A DNA stretch of 17,492 nucleotides from Aeromicrobium sp. (GTDB lineage Bacteria > Actinomycetota > Actinomycetes > Propionibacteriales > Nocardioidaceae): contig JALRKU010000293.1 in NCBI GenBank assembly GCA_023254755.1, forward strand, positions 1 through 17,492. Direction: 5' to 3'. Under the pieces are notes generated by a model. That model ran no database searches. It was not told where the DNA came from and saw only the letters and a program-made list of their open reading frames with translations. Positions 1-5,717 of this stretch are shown in pieces. Made by a program: the position numbers and the translations under genes. Position 1 is the stretch's first letter. Every line of letters begins with the position of its first letter.

Positions 1-14
1 TCCCGCCATCTCCG
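1..14 (+). tRNA. 3' end of a tRNA, probably tRNA-Ser (partial, cut by window edge)
   Basis: The first bases, TCCCGCCATCTCCG, read as the 3' strand of a T-stem (CCCGC), the 3' strand of an acceptor stem (CATCTCC) and a G discriminator. G73 is typical of tRNA-Ser, and actinobacterial tRNA-Ser genes often end in a similar way. A strong hairpin terminator follows within a few bases, as expected for a tRNA gene. The rest of the gene lies outside the window, so no cloverleaf can be checked. The isotype is inference. If it is not a tRNA, this is simply the left copy of the 29-bp repeat. Confidence 0.45.
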
Positions 15-29
15 CAGACGGATCGACCC
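1..29 (+). repeat. Direct repeat copy 1 (tRNA 3' end; att-like)
   Basis: These 29 bases are repeated exactly at 113-141. They cover the putative tRNA 3' end and the first half of the terminator stem, the usual position of a tRNA-targeted attachment-site core. The function is inferred, since no integrase is visible. Confidence 0.8.
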
Positions 30-64
30 CCGCAGCGCTCTTTGCTGCGGGGGTCGGTCCGTCT
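16..64 (+). terminator. Strong hairpin after the putative tRNA end
   Basis: Bases 16-36 pair with 44-64 in a 21-bp stem with a single G-T wobble. The inner 12 bp (25-36 with 44-55) are perfect and the loop is 7 nt. Only a short T-poor tail follows, which is usual for actinobacterial terminators. Part of the left arm (16-29) is included in the duplicated segment, but copy 2 of the repeat lacks the right arm. Confidence 0.7.
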
Positions 65-112
65 TCACAGATCCGGGGATTTGAGGAGGAGGGAGCGCAG
101 CGACCGACGGGG

Positions 113-141
113 TCCCGCCATCTCCGCAGACGGATCGACCC
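113..141 (+). repeat. Direct repeat copy 2 (att-like)
   Basis: This is an exact 29-base copy of positions 1-29, starting 112 bp downstream. It is not followed by the hairpin found after copy 1. A possible -10 hexamer (CATACT, 141-146) sits at its right edge, so this copy may lie at the start of the transcription unit of the 188-529 gene. Confidence 0.8.
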
Positions 142-187
142 ATACTGGCTGTGAACGACACCAGCGGAGATCGAAGGGAGTCATCGG

Positions 188-529
188 ATGACCGCCGTCT
201 CTCCGCAGATGAGGCAGTTCGCGGTGGTTCTCGACAGGCTCGCCTCGCACCCGTCAGATCAGATCGAGTACCTGAGCACCTTGGGAGTTGCAGAGTCAGC
301 AGACGAGCTTGGCTTGGAGTTCGACGACTTTCGGCTCCCCGTCGTCCACGAGCTCGAGACGATCTCGCCCAAGTGTGCGGAGAAGTGCCGCGAGCTCGAT
401 CAACTCCTTTCGGGTGAGGAGGTCGGGTGGACCTTCGCAGAACTGGACACCGTGCCGTGGCAACGAATCCGCGCGACCGCAGCCGCGGCTGCGGCTGCAT
501 TGGCGCTCGACGTGGGTGGCGCTTCTTGA
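188..529 (+). CDS. Hypothetical 113-aa protein
   Basis: I do not recognise this protein as a named family. The ATG is preceded by a good ribosome binding site (GAAGGGAG, about 7 nt upstream), and codon use looks genuine. The product is soluble and acidic, with no signal peptide or membrane segment. It looks mostly helical, begins with a conserved-looking MRQFAVVLDRLASHP segment, and ends in an alanine-rich helix (RATAAAAAAALAL). Two cysteines lie close together (around residues 63 and 67, CAEKC). It sits directly after an att-like repeat and about 200 bp before a DUF305 gene, so it may belong to an acquired segment. Function unknown. Confidence 0.7.
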   Translation: MTAVSPQMRQFAVVLDRLASHPSDQIEYLSTLGVAESADELGLEFDDFRLPVVHELETISPKCAEKCRELDQLLSGEEVGWTFAELDTVPWQRIRATAAAAAAALALDVGGAS

Positions 530-731
530 GATGCGCGCGCCTCGATCGACCAACCTGTGGTCTCGCCACAGACGGCAGGCCCTCCGCCTGGATTTTGATC
601 TCGTGTGTTCTGCCACGAACTTCAGCGGCTCGACCTGCCTAGAGGGGTTCGTTCCATCGTCGTGGTCGACAAGGCATGCGCGCGTCGCGCGCCAGTGCAT
701 GGGCTCGCGTCTCGCGGGTAGGACCACCGTC
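530..731. other. Non-coding gap between the 113-aa gene and the DUF305 gene
   Basis: No convincing reading frame was found on either strand. The region holds GC-rich self-complementary stretches (for example around 677-700, GCGCGCGTCGCGCGC-like) and the ribosome binding site of the next gene (GGGTAGGA, 716-723). No tRNA, insertion sequence or clear terminator could be made out. Confidence 0.5.
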
Positions 732-1367
732 ATGAACCACGACGACGAGCCCGCATCCCAGGGTGGCGATGCACAGCGGTCGGCACCGCGCCCTCGCCCT
801 TACCTGCGCTTCGGCGCGATGATCGCGACGTCGACCGTGGTGATGTACGCCCTGACCTACACGAACCTGTTCTCCCTCGGACATGCGCGGTGGAGCGAGG
901 AACGCGCCTACATGGCGATCCTCATGGGGTCCGCGATGGCGCTGGTCATGCTCGCGTTCATGGCGGGCTCGATGTACACCAGCAGGAGGGCGAACGTGGG
1001 AGTGGTCGCGGCTGCTCTCGTGATCGGCGGAACCGCTTTCACCCTCTCGCAGACCCAGGCGCTCGTCGGCGACACCGCCTACATGCGGGGCATGATCCCT
1101 CACCACTCGATCGCGATCCTGACGAGCGAGCGCGCGCAGATCCACGACCTCCGAGTCCGCGAGCTCGCCGACGGCATCAGCAGCACACAGGTCGAGGAGA
1201 TCGCCGAGATGGAGTGGCTGATCGACGACATCGACCGCAACGGGGCCGCGACCACTCCGCGCGAGGCGGCCTCCCGCCCCGTGCCAGACTTCTCCACCTC
1301 GACTCCCGCGTCGTCGGTGGGACCGCTGGGACGACTGCTCCTACCTGCCCGCCCGACGCATCCGTAG
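732..1367 (+). CDS. DUF305 family membrane protein
   Basis: This is a 211-aa membrane protein. Three hydrophobic segments (about residues 27-48, 59-80 and 88-108) are followed by the DUF305 signature YMRGMIPHHSIAI (118-130), the paired histidines and the helix EIAEMEWLIDDI (156-167). DUF305 domains are ferritin-like helical bundles often found near metal-handling genes, where the His/Met residues are thought to bind metal; the precise role is not established. The start at 732 is chosen because GGGTAGGA lies about 8 nt upstream and the hydrophobic core follows soon after. The frame is open much further upstream, but that extension has no start with a ribosome binding site and reads as non-coding. 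The Pro/Ser-rich C-terminus (175-211) looks disordered. No metal transporter is next to it here. Confidence 0.85.
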   Translation: MNHDDEPASQGGDAQRSAPRPRPYLRFGAMIATSTVVMYALTYTNLFSLGHARWSEERAYMAILMGSAMALVMLAFMAGSMYTSRRANVGVVAAALVIGGTAFTLSQTQALVGDTAYMRGMIPHHSIAILTSERAQIHDLRVRELADGISSTQVEEIAEMEWLIDDIDRNGAATTPREAASRPVPDFSTSTPASSVGPLGRLLLPARPTHP

Positions 1368-1519
1368 GTGGGAACCCCGCGCCCGGCTCGCCGGGGTCGT
1401 CGGCCGCCGGGGCCCGGTGACCTAGCGACCGATGGTGTCCCGGGACCGGTCGCCCAGGTACCGCACGTCGCCGCGAAAGGTCGCCAGCTCACCGACCGTC
1501 GGTGCGACGGGTCGCCAGC
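1368..1519. other. Convergent gap with a short direct repeat
   Basis: This 150-bp gap lies between the ends of the DUF305 gene and the VanZ-like gene. A 16-base direct repeat (GGTCGCCAGCTCACCG) occurs at 1479-1494 and again at 1510-1525; the second copy contains the stop codon of the VanZ-like gene. The palindrome GTCCCGGGAC lies near 1438-1447. No long terminator hairpin is evident. Confidence 0.5.
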
Positions 1520-1963
1520 TCACCGCTCTCGGGCGGGGCGGCGCAGCTGGAGGGCGAGGAGGACGAGGGCGGCACCGATGGCGGCGCCGAGAGTGTTGTG
1601 GACGACGTCGATGAGTGCGGCGGTGCGTCCGGGGCGTGCGACGGCCTGGGCCAGCTCGATCGCGGTCGACGTCACGAGCCCGGCGGCGACGGCCCCCCAC
1701 CAGCGCCAGCGCGGCAGGACCGCGGCGACGATGACGCCGAGCGGCACGTACATCGCGACGTTCGCCGCCCCTTCGACCAGATCGTAGACCTGCAGCGGGG
1801 TGAGTCCGCGCTCGAGCAGCCACCTGCCGTACCAGGTGGTGAGCACGTCGATGCCCTGGTCGACGTGCGTGGGCCACAGCCCGATCACCAGCAGCAGGGC
1901 CCCGTAGACGCACGCCAGCCAGGCGACGCCGTGACCGAGGCGGCGGGAGACGGAGACCGGCAC
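1520..1963 (-). CDS. VanZ-like family membrane protein
   Basis: About 147 aa with four predicted transmembrane helices. It carries VanZ-family landmarks: an EGAANVAMYVPLGV block, the STAIELAQ block and the downstream RTAALIDVVHNTLGAAIG block. VanZ-like proteins are small membrane proteins; the founding member gives low-level teicoplanin resistance, but the molecular activity of most members is unknown. The GTG at 1963 is preferred because a TACGAT hexamer lies 7 nt upstream, matching the leaderless arrangement seen at other genes here. A longer version starting at GTG 2002 (160 aa) is possible but has no clear ribosome binding site. It is divergent from the Asp-box gene at 2053. The family call is firm, the start is not. 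Confidence 0.85.
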   Translation of the reverse strand: MPVSVSRRLGHGVAWLACVYGALLLVIGLWPTHVDQGIDVLTTWYGRWLLERGLTPLQVYDLVEGAANVAMYVPLGVIVAAVLPRWRWWGAVAAGLVTSTAIELAQAVARPGRTAALIDVVHNTLGAAIGAALVLLALQLRRPARER

Positions 1964-1970
1964 GGACTCG

Positions 1971-1976
1971 ATCGTA
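1971..1976 (-). promoter_or_regulatory. Possible -10 box for a leaderless VanZ-like transcript
   Basis: TACGAT (minus strand) fits TAnnnT and lies 7 nt before GTG 1963. No good -35 box was found. Confidence 0.3.
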
Positions 1977-2040
1977 GGTTCCCGGTGTTGCGTTCTCGTC
2001 ACACCTGGACCGTGCGCCAGTCAAGAGCGACGCGTGTCAC

Positions 2041-2046
2041 TAGACT
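2041..2046 (+). promoter_or_regulatory. -10 box of a probable leaderless promoter
   Basis: TAGACT lies 6 nt before GTG 2053, so transcription would start at or next to the start codon. A weak -35 (CAGTCA, 2018-2023) is 17 nt upstream. The spacing fits actinobacterial leaderless genes. Confidence 0.45.
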
Positions 2047-2052
2047 TCGAGG

Positions 2053-2922
2053 GTGAAGAAGCGCGCCTGGATCGCTGCGCTCGGCGCGTTCCTCGTCGTC
2101 GACGCCGGCCTGGCCCTGCTCGCCGTCCGCCACCTCGGCCAGGTGCCCGACGACCCTGACCTGCCTGCCGGCGCGGTCGCCGAGGAGACCCCGCGCACCG
2201 ACCAGGTCGACTTCGAGTTCGACGCGACGCGATCGGTGGTCATGTCGGTCGCCAACAGCGGCACCGTCGCCTACGCGCTGCGCGGCGGGTGCGGTCCCAA
2301 GGACGACGAGGCCCGTCTGTGGGTGTCGACCAACGGTGGCCGGTCGTTCAAGGAGCGCGACACCGACCTGCGCACCATCGTGGCGGTCGACCTGACGTCC
2401 GACGGCCTCGAGCTCGTCGGCGGCCGCGAGGGCTGCGACACCGCGGTGCAGGAGGTGTCCACCGACGACGGCCTCTCGTTCACCGACACCGACGTCGACC
2501 TGTGGCACCTCGGCCTGACCGAGCTCGACGAGGTCGTCTCGCCGACCCGCACCGGCACGCCGAAGTGCACCGTCACGTCGCTGGTGCCGGTGGGCGAGAC
2601 CTTCGCCCGCGCGTCCTGCACCGACGGCGGAGTCATGGGCACCGGCGACAGCGGGCGACGCTGGGTCCGCCTGGGACGGCTCGACAACGTGCGCGTCATG
2701 ACCTTCAGCTCGTTCACCCGCGGCTACGCGCTGGCGCGCTTCGAGGGCTGCGCTGCCCGGTCGTTCTCCACCGACGACGGCGGCCGCAGCTGGCGGGCCG
2801 GTGGCTGCATCACGGGCGACCCCGCCCAGGCGCTCGCGGCGTCCGACAACGAGCTCGGCGCGCTCGTCGGCGGCGACTTCTACCTGAGTCGCGACGCCGG
2901 CGCCACCTACACCCAGCCCTGA
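2053..2922 (+). CDS. Membrane-anchored Asp-box (BNR) beta-propeller-like protein
   Basis: This is a 289-aa protein with a short basic N-terminus and one hydrophobic helix (about 5-25), acting as a signal anchor or uncleaved signal peptide. The rest is extracytoplasmic. Five Asp-box-like motifs (S/T-x-D/N-x-G-x-x-F/W) are visible near residues 92-99, 136-143, 197-204, 239-247 and 279-286. Such motifs recur in sialidase-like and photosystem-assembly-type beta-propellers. No sialidase catalytic set (Arg triad, Tyr) was identified, so an enzyme activity should not be assumed. Several cysteines (80, 128, 172, 189, 233, 252) could form disulfides outside the cell. The GTG start is supported by the TAGACT hexamer 6 nt upstream. 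It stands alone, divergent from the VanZ-like gene. Confidence 0.75.
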   Translation: MKKRAWIAALGAFLVVDAGLALLAVRHLGQVPDDPDLPAGAVAEETPRTDQVDFEFDATRSVVMSVANSGTVAYALRGGCGPKDDEARLWVSTNGGRSFKERDTDLRTIVAVDLTSDGLELVGGREGCDTAVQEVSTDDGLSFTDTDVDLWHLGLTELDEVVSPTRTGTPKCTVTSLVPVGETFARASCTDGGVMGTGDSGRRWVRLGRLDNVRVMTFSSFTRGYALARFEGCAARSFSTDDGGRSWRAGGCITGDPAQALAASDNELGALVGGDFYLSRDAGATYTQP

Positions 2923-2939
2923 AGGCCGACCGGCGCTCG

Positions 2940-3045
2940 TCCCAGGGGCACCAAGTTTCACACGGCAGCGTGGGAAACCACGTGAGACAACAACAATTTG
3001 GTGTGCTCACTCGTGGTTTCCCACGGCAGCGTGTGAAACCTGGGA
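2940..3045. repeat. Two-unit inverted repeat element in a convergent gap
   Basis: Two 24-nt units, 2955-2978 and 3016-3039, each form an imperfect hairpin (9-bp arms GTTTCACAC/GTGGGAAAC and GTTTCCCAC/GTGTGAAAC around a central GGCAGC). The whole is also a long inverted repeat: 2955-2982 matches the reverse complement of 3012-3039 at 24 of 28 positions, and all four mismatches are in the GGCAGC core. TCCCAGG (2940-2946) and CCTGGGA (3039-3045) extend the outer arms. The element lies between the stops at 2922 and 3055 and may work as a bidirectional terminator or be a REP/MITE-like unit. Confidence 0.75.
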
Positions 3046-3054
3046 CTCAGGAGG

Positions 3055-4869
3055 TCAGCAGGCCGAGCGGATGGTCACGTCGTTGACGGAGGGGCCGATG
3101 CCGGGGGTGGTGGTGAGGAGGGCGTTGCCGCTCTGCTTCCCGGTTCCCTCGACGACCTGCTCGATCGTGATGGTCTTGCCGGGGCCGAGCAGCATCGAGC
3201 GCTGCACGCCCGGGCGGCCGTAGATCTGGGCGGCGGCCATCAGCTGGACCTTGCCGTTGATCTCGGTGCTGACCACCCGGCCGCCGACGGGCGCGAACGT
3301 GTACACGTTGAGACGCATCGAGCCGAGCGGCCCACGCTTGCCCTTGCCCGTGATGTAGCTCGGCAGAAGCGCTGCGTCGGAGGGGGCCTTCGAGCGCAGC
3401 GTCGTGGTGACGGTGAACGTCTGGCGGCCGTCCTCGCACCGGTCTGCGCTGACACGGGTCTTGTGGTCGAGGTAGTACTGCATCTTCGACGCCGTGGCGT
3501 CGGAGAGGTAGACGCCGATGTCGGGCCGTGTCGTCGACCGCGGCATGACGCCACCGACACCGGTGGGTGCCAGCAGCTTCTCGATCCGCTTGTCGGCCGA
3601 CCAGATCGTCACGCGGTTCTCGTCGGTGGCCTTCGTGAGCTGCCGGAGGGTCTCGCGAGAGTCGCCCGCACCGTCGGTGATCTTGTCGAAGACCCGCTTC
3701 GTGGCGTTGCCGAAGTAGGCGTCCTGCTGCTGCGGATCGGAGTACCGGGCGTAGACGGTGTTGAGCAGCAGCTCCACCGCGTTGTCGGAGTTCAGCTGGT
3801 CGCCGTTCCCGAGCTCGACGGGCCCGGTGCCCTTGAGTGCGTAGGACAGCGTGACGGGGTCGATCGAGATGACGCCGTCGACCTCGGTCCCGTCGATGCG
3901 CTCCACCATGGCCCGCACGATCTGCCCGGTGCGCGGGAAGTCGGGGATCAGGGTGCTGTCGCGCAGGTCGCGCACGAGGGGAGCTCCGTAGGTGGCCTTC
4001 TCGTCGGCGGTCTGCTTGAGGACCGCGCTCGCGTAGACGCCGTAGTCGGACGAGGAGTACTGGTCGACGATGCTGACCTTGCCGCGGCGGGCCTCGATGA
4101 TCGCCATCGCGCCGGGCATGCCGCCGGCGGGGCGGATCTCGGCGTTGTTCTGGAACAGCAGGGCGTAGCGGCGGGTGCCGTCGACGCCCAGCATCTCGGG
4201 GGCCACCCGGAGCGCGATCGAGGCCGACCGGGCGGCGTCGGCGGCGTCGTCGACCTTGCTGCGCAGCTCGCGCACGGGGTCCTGCAGCGGTCCGACGAGA
4301 CCGTTGGCGTCGATCGCGGCGAGTCGTTCCTGGTTGCGGGTGAACACCGCGCTGGCCTCGGCGACCGGGCCCGCGAGTCGGGTGAACTGGCGCAGGTCGA
4401 GTCGTCCGTCGCGAGGCTGGAACAGGTCGGCGCTGACGGCGCTGGCGGTGTTGACGACGGGCGGCAGTCCGCGGCGGGCGATGTCGTCGATGCTCTCGGA
4501 CGCGGTCTGCACGGTGGTGACGTCGTCGCCGACGACCGGCAGGTGCGACGCGAGGGACCACAGACCGCCGTGCGTGTTCGACCGGGCGGTGGCGGTCGCC
4601 TCCTGCAGCCGCTCGAGGGTCTTCTTGGCCTCGTCGCTGCTGCCGTCGGTGATCTGCCGCTGGAGGGTCGACGCCTCGGCGGTGGCGGTGTCGATGGCGG
4701 ACTTCGCGCGCGACGCCTGCCAGCCGAGGTAGCCGCCCACGACGAGCAGCACGATCAGGACGGCGCCACCACCGACGAGGGTGATGCGCCTGACCCGGCG
4801 ACGTCGTTCCTGGCGCCGTCGTGCCTCTTCGCGGCGGCGGCGCATGCTACGGCTGGGGCTGTCGGACAT
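3055..4869 (-). CDS. DUF4012 domain-containing membrane protein of the polysaccharide locus
   Basis: This is a 604-aa protein. The N-terminus is very basic (Arg-rich, residues 8-28) and cytoplasmic, followed by one transmembrane helix (29-50) and a large outer domain. A helical region (about 50-220) is followed by the DUF4012 hallmark YALLFQNNAEIRPAGG (235-250). DUF4012 proteins are found near extracellular polysaccharide genes in actinobacteria and other bacteria; their activity is not known. The ATG at 4869 has GGAAG about 6 nt upstream and a TATCCT -10 hexamer 24-29 nt upstream. It is the last gene of a minus-strand group with the glycosylphosphotransferase, BY-kinase and LPXTG genes, which suggests a role in attaching, exporting or modifying the surface polymer (inference). 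Confidence 0.9.
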   Translation of the reverse strand: MSDSPSRSMRRRREEARRRQERRRRVRRITLVGGGAVLIVLLVVGGYLGWQASRAKSAIDTATAEASTLQRQITDGSSDEAKKTLERLQEATATARSNTHGGLWSLASHLPVVGDDVTTVQTASESIDDIARRGLPPVVNTASAVSADLFQPRDGRLDLRQFTRLAGPVAEASAVFTRNQERLAAIDANGLVGPLQDPVRELRSKVDDAADAARSASIALRVAPEMLGVDGTRRYALLFQNNAEIRPAGGMPGAMAIIEARRGKVSIVDQYSSSDYGVYASAVLKQTADEKATYGAPLVRDLRDSTLIPDFPRTGQIVRAMVERIDGTEVDGVISIDPVTLSYALKGTGPVELGNGDQLNSDNAVELLLNTVYARYSDPQQQDAYFGNATKRVFDKITDGAGDSRETLRQLTKATDENRVTIWSADKRIEKLLAPTGVGGVMPRSTTRPDIGVYLSDATASKMQYYLDHKTRVSADRCEDGRQTFTVTTTLRSKAPSDAALLPSYITGKGKRGPLGSMRLNVYTFAPVGGRVVSTEINGKVQLMAAAQIYGRPGVQRSMLLGPGKTITIEQVVEGTGKQSGNALLTTTPGIGPSVNDVTIRSAC

Positions 4870-4892
4870 CGCGGCTTCCGGGCACGGTGTTC

Positions 4893-4898
4893 AGGATA
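4893..4898 (-). promoter_or_regulatory. -10 box upstream of the DUF4012 gene
   Basis: TATCCT (minus strand) places transcription start near 4886, leaving a short leader with GGAAG before ATG 4869. The -35 region overlaps the preceding terminator and is poor (GGTGTC-like). Confidence 0.4.
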
Positions 4899-4919
4899 GG
4901 TGAGCACGCACGCACGACA

Positions 4920-4950
4920 CCGCCGCCGATCCCTCGGAGATCGGCGGCGG
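4920..4950 (-). terminator. Terminator of the LPXTG gene
   Basis: A perfect 12-bp stem (4920-4931 with 4939-4950, CCGCCGCCGATC) with a 7-nt loop lies 19 nt beyond the stop of the minus-strand LPXTG gene. It separates that gene from the DUF4012 gene. There is no T-tract. Confidence 0.75.
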
Positions 4951-4968
4951 CGTCGTGGTGTTCAGGTG

Positions 4969-5535
4969 TCAGGCCCGCTTGCGGCGCTGGTTGGCGACCG
5001 TGACGACCGAGCCGGCGGCCACGAGGCCGAGGCCGATCCACAGCAGCTCGGCGTTGCTGCCGCCGGTGTCGGGGAGGACGCCGCTGCCCGAGCCGGTGTC
5101 GCCGTCGCTGTCACCCGAGCCCGGGTCGGCCACGGCGATCGGGAACGAGAGGACCTTGGTCTGCAGCGCGGCCGGCGTCACGACGAGCGCGCCACCGGGA
5201 GCGATGCTCGGCGCGGACAGGTCGCTGTTGTCCTCGTAGGTGCAGCTGATCGTGAGGGCGTAGTCACCCTCCTCCTCGGGAGCCGTGAACTCCACGGCGA
5301 ACGAGGTGCCCGAGCCGGAGGCGCCGGTGGAGCCGGCGAAGGCCGAGGTCCAGTCGCAGTAGGTGCCGCCGAAGTCACCCGTGAGGGTGAAGGTGGCGCC
5401 GGGGGCGACCTCGCCGTCGGCGGCGCTGCCACCGAGGTTGCCGGGGACGGGCTCGTCGTAGGCCTGGGCGGTGCCGGCAGCACCGATCATGAGGAACAGG
5501 GCCGCGATGGCGGCACCGACAAGGCGAAGCTTCAT
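4969..5535 (-). CDS. LPXTG cell-wall anchored surface protein (LPDTG)
   Basis: This is a 188-aa sortase substrate. It has a signal peptide (1-25, cleavage expected after AQA), a small beta-rich outer domain (about 26-130) with two cysteines (60 and 98) that may form a disulfide, and a Gly/Ser/Asp-rich spacer (137-152). The C-terminal sorting signal consists of LPDTG (154-158), a hydrophobic helix (163-181) and RRKR. The product should be linked to peptidoglycan by a class E- or A-type sortase, which is not in the window. The ATG at 5535 has GGAG about 7 nt upstream. Its position inside a polysaccharide locus suggests a scaffold for, or companion to, the polymer (inference). The outer domain resembles an Ig-like fold by composition only. 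Confidence 0.9.
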   Translation of the reverse strand: MKLRLVGAAIAALFLMIGAAGTAQAYDEPVPGNLGGSAADGEVAPGATFTLTGDFGGTYCDWTSAFAGSTGASGSGTSFAVEFTAPEEEGDYALTISCTYEDNSDLSAPSIAPGGALVVTPAALQTKVLSFPIAVADPGSGDSDGDTGSGSGVLPDTGGSNAELLWIGLGLVAAGSVVTVANQRRKRA

Positions 5536-5583
5536 GGTTTCTCCGAGGTGGGGGAAGGAAAGCCCTGTGGCTTCCTGAGAACA

Positions 5584-5589
5584 ACCCTA
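5584..5589 (-). promoter_or_regulatory. Possible -10 box of the LPXTG gene
   Basis: TAGGGT (minus strand) lies about 48 nt before ATG 5535 in the 182-nt gap after the BY-kinase gene. No convincing -35 was found, so read-through from the upstream genes is also possible. Confidence 0.25.
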
Positions 5590-5691
5590 AGGGCAATTTG
5601 CGGGGTCACGGACCGAGATCTCAGGAATTTACCGACGTGACACACGGTTTCCGCCTGGCACCGCCGGATTTTGTGACGCGCGTCTCAGGAC

Positions 5692-5715
5692 ACCCTGGCT
5701 CGAATGGGCCAGGGT
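5692..5715 (-). terminator. Hairpin just after the BY-kinase gene
   Basis: An 8-bp perfect stem (5692-5699 with 5708-5715, ACCCTGGC/GCCAGGGT) with an 8-nt loop begins 3 nt beyond the TAA stop of the minus-strand BY-kinase gene. It could separate the kinase from the LPXTG gene. Confidence 0.5.
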
Positions 5716-5717
5716 CG

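Noticed and set aside
288..731. Long open frame upstream of the DUF305 start
   Set aside because: It overlaps the 113-aa gene in another frame, has atypical composition (Ser/Arg-rich) and no ribosome binding site; the DUF305 protein has a good start at 732.
4847..4886. 12-codon upstream ORF (GTG 4886) overlapping the DUF4012 start
   Set aside because: The GTG falls 7 nt after the TATCCT box and could be read as leaderless, but the DUF4012 gene has its own GGAAG site and the peptide is too short to judge.
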